A stretch of 64,000 nucleotides of DNA from Alentia gelatinosa (lineage: Eukaryota > Annelida > Polychaeta > Phyllodocida > Polynoidae), in NCBI GenBank assembly GCA_950022655.1, contig OX465584.1, positions 4,597,694 to 4,661,693 on the forward strand. Reading direction: 5' to 3'. This document shows positions 10,266 through 21,307 of this stretch, piece by piece. The notes beneath the pieces were generated by a model, which had not been told where the DNA came from, did not search any database, and was given only the letters and a program-made list of their open reading frames with translations. Each line of letters starts with the position of its first letter. Position 1 is the stretch's first letter. Both the position numbers and the translations under genes were made by a program.

Positions 10266-10779
10266 AGTCATCATTCCAAATATAAGTTATCAAAGGAAAG
10301 AAAAAGAAACATATAGCCACCGATCCTCTCGAACACTTTTTTGAATGCTAAGGAAATTTGTGGGTATTCCACTGAGTAGAATAGGGCTTTCCCCCGGCAG
10401 ATCTTATATGCCTCCAGACATTCCGCTGGTCAGTCCTGAAGATGCCAAAAGACATCTTTTGGGCGTTTTTTTGTTTAGTGTATCTAGAAAACTATGCTAT
10501 CTTTGTAATTAACTGGAGGATAGAAAACTCTAGCATAGGAAATCCATGCTGATATTAGCTAACTGTATACGTAACATAGTTCTGGGAATATAAGTGCGAG
10601 CTTTTAACAGGTCGCTTTACAATTAGGCCCTGTGCATGAAACAACCTCTAGAATGCAGAGGCCCCTTGAATAATTCAGGATCATACATGTAGACCCTTTT
10701 CTGTATGCGATAGACAGTCAGGGACGATGTGGGTCAGCTTTATTCAACACTTATGGAATACCTTATGGACGTCTAATAC

Positions 10780-11415
10780 TGTCTTAGAAAACGAACTTGA
10801 ATAGTATCAAACGATAACCCTTGTACAAGGTACAGAAGGAGGTCTTTATGAGAGATTCTAGATGATAAAATGGACATTCTGGGTCGATCCTCGGCTAAAG
10901 TCCAATGCCCATCTACCGATTCCGGAACATTCATGTACCTTTGTCGGCGACACACGGACGGCAATTTATCTCACCAAAGGCATCCTAACGGAGTCGGCCG
11001 TAGTCGGTAGATGTAGGACAGCTAGGCAAGGGTGAGCCACCGATTAGTGAACCACCTCCTTCAGATGTCCTTTTGTTGGCGACATGTAGTGGTTTCTATG
11101 TTCCTGTGGCGAAAAGTTTATCAACATGTTGATAAATCTTGTCGCCAACAGCGGAACATTGGTAAATGAGGCTTGATTGAGTGGCTGACATGGGACGAGG
11201 TATTACGTAATTTGCCTGCGACAAGTCCACCGACTCCTATACGATTTGAGAACTAATCATTCAACCCTGAATCGGCAGATGGGCATTGGGCTTTAGAAAA
11301 CGAACTTAAATAGTATCAAACGATAACCCTTGTATAAGGTACAGAAAAAGGTCTTTATGTGAGTTTCTAGATGCTAAAATGGGCCTCATGATGGACATCC
11401 TGGGTCGATCCTCAG
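10780..11415. mobile_element. MITE S, copy 1, between direct repeats of its flank
   Basis: The element (about 10897-11295) has ends AAAGTCCAATGCCCATCTAC and GATGGGCATTGGGCTTTAG. Its centre contains a strong palindrome TTTATCAACATGTTGATAAA. On both sides lies a direct repeat of about 110 bases (10780-10890 and 11296-11410: AACGAACTT-AATAGTATCAAACG, CTTGTA-AAGGTACAG). That is too long for a TSD and suggests unequal recombination or insertion within a tandem repeat. Copy 2 of S is at 15.15 kb. Confidence 0.7.
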
Positions 11416-11762
11416 CTAAGACAGTCCCCTGCCAAGACTTTCTTTATATATCTAGTGTAAACGCAGTGTTGATAATTTTTGAGTAAGTGACTACAAACTT
11501 CAGCTTCCTTTAAGATTCAATCTTCGTTGTAAAACCCTTGAGCAATCAGGAATAGGCAAATACGTACTAAAGTACATTTTCCCATTTAAAGGGAATGCTT
11601 TATTTTGTATAAAAATGTCAATAATAGCCTATGATGAACTTTAAAGGCTCCGGTAATAGTCAATTTCTGCACATTTAATAGTTTCCATCCCCCACCATCT
11701 CAGGCGAAATTGCTCTCAGTTCTGTAACTTCTGTGACCGACTTTCATGAGCTTTTGAAACTC
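11416..11762. other. No gene recognised
   Basis: AT-rich sequence without open frames, tandem repeats or recognised termini. Confidence 0.4.
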
Positions 11763-11765
11763 TAA

Positions 11766-12016
11766 CCCGGCGTTTACACCAGACGATTTTGGCCGGTGAT
11801 TCTCGCATTTCGCACCTCCTGACGACTTTCAGCAGTAAAATGATAGAAAATGTCTAATGTAAACGCCAAGCTTGTGGCGACTGTAGATCGTTGCCAGCCA
11901 GAATCGTCTAGTGTAAGGTGTCAGTGTAAAGCGCCGGGTACATCCTGAGCGGGATTACCTTTGCAGCCGATCTTGCCACCACTACGGTCGATTTAGTCGT
12001 GTGGTATAAACGCCAG
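11766..12016. mobile_element. PIF/Harbinger-like MITE, family K, copy 1
   Basis: It starts CCCGGCGTTTACACCAGACG after TAA. An internal inverted end GTGTAAAGCGCCGGG lies at 11924-11938 and a second, GTGGTATAAACGCCAGG, ends at about 12016, so one of these is the true right end. The GATTCT, GCATTT-GCACCTCC and GACTTTCAGCAGTAAAA blocks recur at 22.63 and 57.98 kb. Confidence 0.7.
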
Positions 12017-12017
12017 G

Positions 12018-12260
12018 ACCAAAGAAGAAACCAAAAAAGTTTTAGTCAAAGTCGTTGTTCTACATGAGTTTAATGCGGAGTGATATGAATGAGGCGACAG
12101 CCAAGTGAAAATCACAGTGTTAGAACTAGTTTAAGAACAACAACTTTGACCCAAACAAGTTGCTTTGTGTATTTATCCCACCCCTGAATGGACGACACAC
12201 AGAAAATAAACCATGGAGAACGGACTGCAATACTCGTAGGAGCATGGAGAAGTTCCCAAT
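12018..12260 (+). mobile_element. PB-B element, copy 1, truncated
   Basis: The palindrome begins AAAGAAGAAACC and pairs with GACCCAAACAAGTTGCTTTG. Its apex is GGCGACAGCC at 12093-12102. The body starts ATTTATCCCACCCCTG near 12170 and keeps ACCATGGAGAACGGACTGCAATAC, trimmed here in two blocks, before losing its right end at about 12260. Confidence 0.7.
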
Positions 12261-12697
12261 ATATATCTTTTTATTTATGAGCAAATTTATATTCCTCAAT
12301 CCGGGTTTACAATTACATCTAAACAGCTAAAGAAGAACAGTTCTCATTGACAATAATCGTTAACTTCATAATCAGAGAATACCTTGGTAGATGGTAAATA
12401 CTTTTCGCTCTTTTTTTTGTATTTTTTGTTATAAAAATCCATCTTCAAGTAAGGCCTTTCTTTCTTCCTTTTGGCCCAACTAGGTAACAGAGTTAATTCA
12501 GTTATGCCTGATTGCCACAAAGTAATATTAATGAGCTCCTTATGATAAGAGTCTGTCCATTATCACTTTGAATGAGATATAACATAGTATGGTATGAAGG
12601 AAAAGCAGTACAGGTTACAAGGAAACTAATTAACATCACAGGACAAAAAGTATATCACAGAACCGTACAATACATCAACTAAAAAATGATTTCCCAA
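12261..12697. other. No gene recognised
   Basis: AT-rich sequence with short T runs. No protein signature and no repeat terminus was found. Confidence 0.4.
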
Positions 12698-13076
12698 TAT
12701 TAAGCCTATGGAACAAAAATACCAGGGGTGAGATAAATACACAATATTGACTGGTTTCAGATACAAGTGGCCGTATGCTCCGAGGAGTTGACGCGTAGTA
12801 ATATCCGAGCATATGCGAGGATATTGCGCAGAGTCAACTCCGAGGAGCGTACAACCGCTTTTTTCTGAAACCAGTCTATATTGTATTTATCATCCACCTT
12901 TTCTGGACAAGTGGCATGTCGATATCAGTTCGTTTCGGTTATGAACTATTTTTCCGTAGGCACTATTTTTCCGTATGCGCCACCCGGAGCATACAACAAA
13001 TCCGTATACACCGGGTATGTCCATACAAACTCCCAATGTGTTTTCTATGGACACCTTGTATTAGGTGGATGATAAA
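12698..13076 (+). mobile_element. PB-C element, copy 1, joined to a PB-B/E-type end
   Basis: Bases 12698-12736 are an isolated right end of B/E type (TTAAGCCTATGG, then GGGGTGAGATAAA). The C palindrome follows directly (about 12739-12887): arms GACTGGTTTCAGATACAAG and its inverse, loop GACGCGTAGTAATATCCGAGC. The body is bounded by TTTATCATCCACC and GGTGGATGATAAA. It includes CGCCACCCGGAGCATACAAC. Overlapping short frames are not coding. Confidence 0.75.
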
Positions 13077-14787
13077 GTTAGCTACTATGCTAACATGTTG
13101 CTGATAATTGTCATATATAATGAGGGTGGGACGATAATTGATATAATTCAGACAATTAGCTATAAATGATGCACTTCTCTCATTTCACCTTTTATCGCTT
13201 ATGATGCAGTATGATACAATTAGGATGAACAAAAATCTGAAAACCTTCATCCAAGATGGCGACTGAAATGTCATTATAAATAAAGCTATTCAACGACGTC
13301 GGTATACATAATTAACAAGTTAAACTGCGGGCGCTCCGTTTATATTTAATCCTGAATAATTAAATATGGAATGACAAGGGCACTCCTTGTTCATTCTGAC
13401 AAACAAACCTTAGTGTTAACGACTTAGTGAGGGTACGCATTGAAGTGTAAGAATTTAACATACGTTAGATGAATTTCATACGTTCAGTATAATAATTTAA
13501 CTCTAATGTAATACAACATGAGGTAATACGCATTGGTGTATTACTGATTGACATATGATTTAGTCAGATTATGAATGTGATAAGAGAAAGTTTAATGATA
13601 TTTTGAGTATTACAAAGTACATTAGATATATACAGACAGTGTAAAACGGTATGAGTTAACAAGGTAGGTAATACAAAGTTGTATTACAGTTCATCAATTA
13701 CTACACAAGCCCACTTACTACGGCTATAGTTATTTAAATCATTATCCTATTATCATCGATGCACTCATCCACGATGTACTAATAAAATTGTTACAACGTC
13801 AATAAACCTGCTATCGAGCATTCCCTGCCTGATCACTGACTTCAGATGACTACTCAAGAAGAGAGAAAATCACTTAAATACCCTATCATAAACCATGAGT
13901 AAATGAGTAGAATTATGAGTAAAATGAATAACTTTCATGACTGAGGACCTAAGTAGACCTAACTCACACAGATTTATCTTGATAAAGATAATAATAGTCG
14001 ACACGTTGGTTCTGTAATAAATACTATCATATATAACCTTGACTATCTGAGTGGTTGTACCATTATCTCCAGCACTATCATTGATAACATATTAAATCGA
14101 TTGCCAGTATTGCTTGTGTGTTCATAATGACTCAGCAAACTATTTCAATACATAAGAGTTCATAAAGACTCATAAAGCTACTTCAGAAATTCATTTTAGT
14201 AGTGAAATACCCCCGAAGAAGGCATTTGGTGGACTTCTTTTGTGTTTATCTCACAAAACATAGATAGTTCTTTACTGTTTTAACCTCTGATATGCAAAAC
14301 TTACATAGTGACATAAGCAGGCTCAAATCTTGAATAATCCTCGTTTAAATCCCACTCTCTCCTAGGTACAGAGGGACCGTTCTCCTACGAGACTAATGGA
14401 TAGGTTAATATCATGCGTAGGTTCTAAATCTCATGGGGTTGGGGTTTAAAATTTTAAAAGCCAAGAGTTACAACAGTCCCAACTGTCCCAGTGGGGAAGT
14501 TTTCTGATGGAGACATTTATCAAACGCTGCACATAATCCGCCATGGATAAGTGAAAAACAGGTTCAGTCTTATCAAATATTCTGTTGTGACAAAACAAGA
14601 GTATTCCCTCATTCTTCTAGCTTAAACTCCAAGGACAAATCTCCCAGAGGATTTTGACCCATTTATGTCCATTAAACTTTATAATCCATGACCATACAAC
14701 CTTTCGAAGTGGTTATTTCAGAACGTATTTTGCGGTGGTGTAAAACGACATCCATTTAAATGCTGTCCCGATCCCGCTAAGGCCAGA

Positions 14788-14790
<3 letters not shown>
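13077..14790. other. No gene in about 1.7 kb
   Basis: AT-rich DNA without a substantial frame, clear transposon terminus or tandem repeat. It is one of the quietest stretches of the window, either intergenic or intronic. Confidence 0.45.

Positions 14791-14845
<55 letters not shown>
14791..14845. repeat. (TA)n microsatellite
   Basis: An uninterrupted TA dinucleotide run of 55 bases. The frame crossing it (alternating isoleucine and tyrosine) is an artefact. Confidence 0.97.
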
Positions 14846-14848
<3 letters not shown>

Positions 14849-15152
14849 AATGAATGAGATAAAACTCATTATAAGACAGGATTATCATAGAAGGTAATCC
14901 CTTTATCATTCAAATAGTATACTTGTATAATGGATGTTTGAGGAAGGAAGTTATATCTTTACATTCTTATCACTTTTTCTTTTGAAATGGGTATATCAAT
15001 GAGGTTATGTCTGAGGAATACTGTGAGGGGCATACTGGCAACTGGATAAACATGAAATCAATTTGATTTTGGTTAGGAGTAGGAGAATGCACACTCTCCA
15101 AGCATATGTCCATGTGGTAAGAAAGATCTGCCAGGAGAGTGACAAATACTTC

Positions 15153-15540
15153 AGCTGAAGTCTAATGCACATTTACCCATTTTGGAACATTGATGTACCA
15201 TTGTTGGTGACAAGGAACGGTACTTTGTCTCAGGCGAGGCATCTTAATGGATTCGACCCTAGTCGGTAGATGTTGGGCAGCTAGGCAAGGGTCAGCCAAT
15301 GATTGAACAATTCCGCTACCCGTTGAGATGTTCTTTTGTTGCCGACAAGTTGTCGGTCAATGTTCCGAATCACTTGCCAAATGTTTATCAACATGTTGAT
15401 AAATTCAGTCCGCGACAACAGAACATTGGAAATACCCCCCCCCCCCCCCGTTCAGGCTATGTAATTTGCCTATGACAAATTCACCGATTTGGGTACTAAT
15501 CGTTAAACACCCGAATCGTTAGATGTGCAGTGGACTTTTT
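15153..15540. mobile_element. MITE S, copy 2
   Basis: Ends resemble GAAGTCTAATGCACATTTACC and GATGTGCAGTGGACTTTTTT. It shares the central palindrome TTTATCAACATGTTGATAAA and the CAGCTAGGCAAGGGTCAGCCA block with copy 1. A 15-base C run (15435-15449) lies in its right part. The 110-base flanking repeat of copy 1 is absent here. Confidence 0.7.
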
Positions 15541-15958
15541 TACTATTTAGAAGTGTTTATTTCAATTTCTCCTATTAAGGGAGTCCTTCCAATTGAAGTT
15601 TACAGAAATATATCCAGCGTCCATAACAATAGTTTACGCGTGCAAGGTGATGAAAGTATGATGAAGGATTAATGAGCATAACAAAAATAGACAATGGTGA
15701 TATGCTATCATCATAACAACACTTCTTAACCCCTCACAATAATAACTAACACAATCGCATTTCCTTGATCTAGCAGTCAATGCCCGATGTGGTACATTAC
15801 AACATTCCAAGCACCTTTTCCACTTTATACTACAACTTATTATTGTTATCATTACCTGTATATGTTAATACCCTTTGTACGTTGCCATTGGAAGAACTGG
15901 CCCAAAAGCCAGAAATGGTTTCCTGTTCTGCTTTTCTGAATAAATAAAAAAAAGACAT

Positions 15959-15983
15959 GGTCAGTCAGTCAGTCAGTCAGTCA
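15959..15983. repeat. (CAGT)n microsatellite
   Basis: Six tandem copies of a TCAG/CAGT tetranucleotide. Confidence 0.9.
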
Positions 15984-16317
15984 TGACTTAACCTCGACCA
16001 GTGTTTGGTTTTATAAAGGTTGATATAATGCACCCCCGTCAGGTGCGTGTTATCATACCTTCCATGTCCAATACACCTTGGTGTGACAAGACTATTTACA
16101 TAGTGATAATAAGGCCTATAAGGACATGACAACGAATCGGCCTCCACCCCACCCACGTCCTCCCTCTATGACGTGTGTGATGCTCACGGCAGTCAGGTGA
16201 TCACTGTCAGCCAATCAGCGGAGTCCTTACAATAGGCTTTGTCTGGAGAACAACAGGAACGTCAGGTGTCCTTGACATCACTTCCGGTTCACCTTTTTCA
16301 TACTTTGCATTGTCAAT

Positions 16318-16730
16318 ATGAAAAGCTATATCGTATAATTCCTATAATTAGATATCTATATACGAGAAAAAATGTAACCTCTGATCAATGTTCATTCTGT
16401 AATGAGGTGGATGATATTTAACATTTTTCTGGGATTGTGCGAAAACTAAGGAACTGTGGGTAAGCATTACAAATTGGTTAGGGAGTTTATGTAATTTGCA
16501 GATGGTTATGGATATTGGATTTTGCTTGCTGGGAACAACAGGTCACATTGAGAATGCACATATCCTGTACTTTATTAATTGCTGCACTAAATTTTATATT
16601 TTTCGCCCAAAAACTTTTTCATGATAATGCCCTTGTTCTGTATTCATGGTCAATAGAATTTCTTCGCATACTTCATGTTGAGGAATACACATGTAAGTTA
16701 GAAAAAAACCCTGAGAAATTCAGAGAATAG
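16318..16730 (+). pseudogene. Decayed LINE ORF2 C-terminus (L1/Tx1-like)
   Basis: Three frames read in succession give a recognisable post-reverse-transcriptase region. Frame one ends in VTSDQCSFCNEVDDI and then a stop. With a one-base shift it continues FWDCAKTKELW, reconstructing the zinc-knuckle pattern C-x2-C...H-F-F-W-x-C seen at the C-terminus of L1-group LINE proteins. A second shift leads to FLRILHVEEYTCKLEKNPEKF and a stop at 16730, like the usual end of such proteins. Two frameshifts and absence of the reverse transcriptase domain mark it as a dead 5'-truncated copy. No repaired sequence is proposed. Confidence 0.7.
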
Positions 16731-17030
16731 GATAAACTGTAGAAATAGATGTAATTTGAATGGGTTGCCCTCCCCTTTTCTTTACACAAGGGTTTACACT
16801 TCCCCTCTTCCCCCTTTTACTTTTTTGTTGTTGTTTTCTTTTTTTCCCCATTTCTGTTTTTGAGTTGTTGAGGACAGGATTATCCCTTACTGTCTCCTAT
16901 GTCTTGTCTCCCCCTGTGTCTGTCCTATTAGTTATCCTTAAGATTGATACTTCTGAATCTTTCAAAACCACACTAACAATGTATACTGCCTCTTATAAAC
17001 ACCTGAAATGATATATTTCTATAGCACTCA
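16731..17030 (+). mobile_element. Probable 3' UTR of the LINE remnant
   Basis: A pyrimidine-rich segment (TTTTTGTTGTTGTTTTC, CTTACTGTCTCCTATGTC) follows the LINE stop codon. L1/Tx1-type LINEs commonly end this way. A similar tract at 39550-39700 may be another 3' end. No clear poly(A) tail or TSD could be placed. Confidence 0.45.
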
Positions 17031-17259
17031 TGCTCATATATTGTATTATGTTTAGTGAAGGACCTAAGTATCCATAAAGAATAAGCAGCAATTGTTCTAT
17101 CATGGCTCTCTGTTGTTTGAACTGGTATTTGGTAGTTGCTACTGTTCTTCCTTTAATGTCTTTCAGAAACAATGTCAGGATATATCATTGTAATTGTATC
17201 TTTTTGATGTTAATAACACTGCTATTTATTTATTTGACGCCTTGTCAGTCATGGCAAGT

Positions 17260-18235
17260 TGCCCATCATAGGTGCCCCGCTCGATCAGTGGCCATTGTTT
17301 GTTTCCCACCACTAAGTTGGTCTCTTGGCAAGTCACCCTTCATAGGGTCCCCACTCAGCCACTGGCTTAGCCAGTTCATTGTGGCTAGTTGGCCCTGACA
17401 AACTGCCCATGATGGGTTCCCTAAGCTCAGAGTTGATCTTGGCAAGGCACCAATCATGGGTACCCCAATAACAGTCGATCCGAATGAGTCATTCAACATG
17501 GTTTCCCCATTCGAGTCGATCTGGCCGAGTCGCACACGATCGGTTCTTCAATCATAGAGTTGGTATTGACCAAGTCACCCATCATTGGTACCCCGATCAC
17601 AGTCGATCCTTGTGACTCACCCATCACTGGTGCCCCAATCGCAGAGTCGAATCAGGCAAGTCGCTTATTATGGGTTGCCTATTCACAGAGTCGATCCGGA
17701 TGAGTCATCCATCAAGGTTTCCCCAATCACAGTCGATCCTGGCAAGGCACCCATCATTGTTTCCCCACTCACACAGTCGATCCTAACGAGTCACCCTTAA
17801 TGGGTTCCCCAATCACAGAGTTGAACCAATCGACTCACCTTTCATGGGTTCCCCAATTTCACAGTCGATCCTGGCGAGTCCCCCGTCATTGGTGCCCCAA
17901 TCACAGAGTCGATCCTGGCGAGTCACCAATGATGGCTTCCCGAATCACAGTCGATCCTGGTAAGGCACCCATCATGGTTTCCCCAATCGAGTCGATCTGG
18001 GAGTCGACTCCCATATGATGGCTTCCTCAATCATGGAATTGATATTGACCCCCATCATGGCTTCCCCAATCGCAGTCGATCCTGGCGAGTCTCCCATTGT
18101 GGGTTCCCTAATCACAGTTGAACCTGGCAAGTCACCTGTTATTGGTTCCCCAATCGCAGAGTCGATCCAATCGCGTCACCCTTTATGGGTTCCCCAATTA
18201 CAGAGTCGATCCTGGCAAGTCACCCATTAGGGTTC
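17260..18235. repeat. Degenerate 42-46-bp minisatellite, about 1 kb
   Basis: Roughly 20 diverged units share GTCGATCCTGGCRAGTCACC followed by CATCATGGGTTCCCCAATCAC. Units differ in length (about 42-46 bp), so frames are broken repeatedly, and the several short overlapping frames on both strands are by-products. Some units have GGCAAGGCACC in place of GGCGAGTCACC, indicating alternating subtypes. Confidence 0.85.
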
Positions 18236-18510
18236 GCTGCACACACTCAGCAGGTCATCGCTAAACCCCGCCTTCCCACATCACAAGACGTACCCGCTTC
18301 CGCGCAGGCAGAATGCATGGCTTCCCCCGCTGCACTTTGCCCAGCATGGTCCACCAAAGATAGCTGCACATGAAGACACTGTTCCATTGACCTTTCAATT
18401 AGGAAAACCTGGGTTCCCCATCCAGCTGCGAGTTTAGGTTCATTTGTGAGATATATAGGTAACAGGGTTGGCGTGATAAGGCCAAGATATCACCAAGGAT
18501 TACTTATTAT

Positions 18511-18804
18511 AGAGGAAACCCATGAAAGTTTAGGGTCAGAGCTTGTATCCCATCGAGTTTGAATCGCGTAGTAATTCACAAAGCGAAGATGCGTGAATTA
18601 TGTAGCGATTCAAACGAGATGGGATTGAGCTCTGACCCTAAACTTGAATGGGTTTCTGAATTTATCTCACCCTTTACATTGACTAATGGGCTAACATTTG
18701 TTACTTAATCCCCCATTAGATATTTTTCCTAAATATCTCATGGGCGTTAGATACGAGTTCCCAATGTTAAGTCTATGGAGAAAAAATATCTGGGGTGAGA
18801 TAAA
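18511..18804 (+). mobile_element. PB-E element, copy 1
   Basis: The palindrome runs from AGAGGAAACCCATGAAAG to its inverse TTGAATGGGTTTCTGAA, with TAGGGTCAGAGC/GAGCTCTGACCCTA inside and AAGCGAAGATGCG at the apex. The body is bounded by ATTTATCTCACCC and GGGGTGAGATAAA and contains CAATGTTAAGTCTATGGAG. A PB-C element follows without a gap. Confidence 0.8.
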
Positions 18805-19143
18805 TACACAATATTGACTGGTTTCAGATACAAGCGGCCGTATGCTCCGAGGAGTTGACGCGCAGTAATATCCGAGCGTATGCGAGGATATTGCATAGAG
18901 TCGACTCCTAGGAGCATACAACCGCTTTTATCTCAAACCAGTTTATATTGTATTTATTATCCTCCTTTTCTGGACAAGTGGCATGTCAATATCAATTCGT
19001 TTTAATGATGCACTATTTTTTCATACGCACTATTTTTCCGTATGCGCCACCCGGAGCATACAACATATCCGTATGCGCCGGGTATGTCCATACACACTCC
19101 CTATGGATTTTCTATGGACACATTGTATTAGGTGGATAATAAA
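18805..19143 (+). mobile_element. PB-C element, copy 2, chained to PB-E
   Basis: It starts TACACAATATTGACTGG immediately after the GATAAA of the preceding PB-E. Palindrome, loop (GACGCGCAGTAATATCCGAGC) and body (TTTATTATCCTCC to GGTGGATAATAAA) match copy 1 at 12.7 kb closely. The frames across the body are shared with copy 1 but hit stops at the same places, so they are not conserved protein. Confidence 0.8.
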
Positions 19144-19560
19144 GGCCCGGCGGCACCTACTACGATACGCTCCGATATGCCCTATGATGCACCTCCCCGT
19201 AAAAAATCAAAATCGCGTCGGAAGGTCACTTAATATCGGGGCAGTTGACCACGTCTCTGGTATTAGGCATCGATGAAAAATGGGAGTCTACGATTTCGTT
19301 CCGATAAAAACCCGTATCGTAGGGTCCCTAAGACATTTAGGCCTGGCGTCCACCTACTACGATATGGCTCCGATATGGTCTATGATGTACCTCCCGATAC
19401 AAAATCAAAATCGCGTCGAAAGGTCATCTAATATCGGGGCAGTTGACCACGTTTCTACGATTAGACATAAAAACAATGCGTGGTGGATTGGTATGTCTAG
19501 ACATATGTCTACGATTTTGTTTTCTATGGACACTTTGTATTAGGTGGATAATGAGGAAAA
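19144..19560. mobile_element. Two broken family-J MITEs and a PB-C end
   Basis: GGCCCGGCGGCACCTACTAC at 19144 and GGCCTGGCGTCCACCTACTA at 19340 are two left ends in direct order. Both are followed by the J interior (AAAATCGCGTCGGAAGG, ATCGGGGCAGTTGACCACG). The second copy runs into a PB-C right end (TCTATGGACACTTTGTATTAGG) at about 19523-19550, so it lost its own right end. Confidence 0.65.
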
Positions 19561-19708
19561 GGATCTTCATGTAGGATCCTAGATCATGAAACGGACCCCA
19601 GATCTTTTCCATAGGCAAACTTTTATAGGGTGCATATACTAGATATGTAGGGGGAAACTGGTTTTGGGTGAAAGGATTTCGAAGCTACTCGGTTAAGATG
19701 AGAGATAG

Positions 19709-19880
19709 GCCCTGCGTCTACTGAGATCCTGGATACCTTATGATGCATCTCAAGACACAAAAATCGATATTGTATTGGAAAGTCAGCTATAATCCGTATC
19801 CGATACACCTCAGGATGTACCCCGATGCCTGCATCGCAAGGTGTACTGTAGGGCATCGCGAGCTCAGTGGACGCCGGGCC
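19709..19880. mobile_element. Family-J MITE, diverged copy
   Basis: Begins GGCCCTGCGTCTACTGAGAT and ends GTGGACGCCGGGCC, with TA and TGA outside. At about 172 bp it is shorter and more diverged than copy 1 but keeps matching ends. Confidence 0.6.
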
Positions 19881-20192
19881 TGACATACCGACGCCTTAGC
19901 AGAGGTAAATATTTGTGGCTGAATAAAAAATATTGCCGAAAAACGGCGGCATTTGTCTTATTTTAGCCTCCGATGAGGCACTACCTGACGACTAATGGAC
20001 ACCCTTTTTGTCAGCCACTGCCGACAGATTATTTTTATTATTTTTATCAGCGGCTGCTAAAACTCGCCGATACGTGGCTGCAAAAAATCGCCAATCATTT
20101 GGTCGGCAGGTGGAAATAAACCTATTGAGACCTATATGGCCGTTTCCATTGGCCGACGAAAACAGCGGACATTTTTTTTAGTTTTCCTAAAT

Positions 20193-20695
20193 ACTTTTTT
20201 ACCACTCCCTTAACTCACTTGAGTTTTTCTACCACCCCACATTCTCCAACAACTTGCTGAAGTATGTTCAGGACAAATCACCTTCATTTGTCCATAATTA
20301 ATAAAGTTTGGGACACTTGTTTACACCTAGAAACCCTCTCCCATCTTTATTCTTTCTGTCCCAACAAGAGACAGTACCGCCTTGTGACATTGACAGACTC
20401 TGAGCAACTTGCCAGACCTGCTTGTCACATTTTTGAGCCTGAAGAGCACCTAGTGAAACCGCTTTGGGAATCCTAAACCTTCGGATCCCCCCCTACACAT
20501 CACACAAATCCGGGAAAACCCCCCTCGAAACCGTGATGTCATTCAGTCAACAACAGGCGTCACGTCACGCCGTGTTCGGTTGTCAACGTCGCCATGGTAG
20601 CGAGTGGTCTGACTATAAATAACGCGAGCAGACGACTGCTCCGTCAGTTTGATGCGGTAGCTCGAACAAGTGACATCTTAGCCACGTCCTTAAGA
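20193..20695. mobile_element. 503-bp insertion with 13-bp target duplication
   Basis: AGTTTTCCTAAAT stands at 20180-20192 and again, perfectly, at 20696-20708. The surrounding G element reads continuously when one copy is kept. A 13-bp duplication suggests target-primed retroposition. If so, the short T run at 20195-20200 would be the A tail of a minus-strand insert. No LTR, SINE head or recognisable protein was found; the 70-codon frame at 20264-20476 is unrecognised. Confidence 0.65.
20530..20650 (+). promoter_or_regulatory. TATA/Initiator core promoter candidate
   Basis: TATAAATAA starts at 20614 and TCAGTTT, an initiator match, has its A at 20646, the 30-32-base spacing expected of animal TATA/Inr promoters. 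Upstream are TGATGTCATT and GGCGTCACGTCACGCC (CRE-like) and an imperfect RFX X-box (GTCGCCATGGTAGC). The whole set lies near the right edge of the 503-bp insertion and would drive rightward transcription into the G element. Motif reading only; no transcript evidence. Confidence 0.5.
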
Positions 20696-21307
20696 AGTTT
20701 TCCTAAATGCTGTCGGTGATGCCAGCGACTGTGTGTCAGTATCAAATAATCGGTGAGGGTAGTAGTTTTCACTCAGAAACCCAACAAAATCAATTGCCTT
20801 GATTCTGTGAATTCTGAAAGAAATCCGTCGGTGGTGTCAAATTGCATAATCTAATAAGCAGAAAAAGTCGTGGGTTATTTCACGAGCTGGGTCGTTTCCA
20901 TTGACCGATTTTGGGTCAGGATTGCCAAAAATCCGTCGGTGGTTCCTGACTGCAGATCGGTGACGGGAAATCAGCCAATGGAAGCTTCATCCCAAAATAC
21001 CTTCTCTAATTAACTCATAAATTGAAACAAATTAAAATGTATCGTCTCCCGATGGAAGAAGCAACTCGTAACAAGGAACACATGACATAATCTGGGAGGG
21101 ATCCTCGGATAAATAAAGATCCAGCCTCATCGGCTAATTGACGGCAACCAATTAACATCGTCTAATTAGTAACAGTAATCACTCCGAGGCACCCCTCCAC
21201 ATACCTGGAGTCTGTCATTGACTTTTAACATCTGTGTACCTTCTTTAGGTAGATACTAGCGACTTCGTCGAGTCCGGGTCCGAAAAATGAAAATGTTAAA
21301 AATGAAC

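Larger units (their letters stand above)
20137..20990. mobile_element. MITE family G, copy 2, split by a 503-bp insertion
   Basis: The left end GGCCGTTTCCATTGGCCGAC is at 20137 and the interior resumes at 20696 (TGTCGGTGATGCC, GGTAGTAGTTTTCACTCAG). The right end ATCAGCCAATGGAAGC is near 20985. Bases 20193-20695 do not belong to the family; a 13-bp direct repeat marks both junctions. Confidence 0.7.

Noticed and set aside
14718..14909. 63-codon frame with alternating Ile-Tyr
   Set aside because: Translation of a (TA)n microsatellite.
17585..18373. Series of short overlapping plus-strand frames
   Set aside because: They follow the 42-46-bp minisatellite, change phase with each unit and have no shared family signature.
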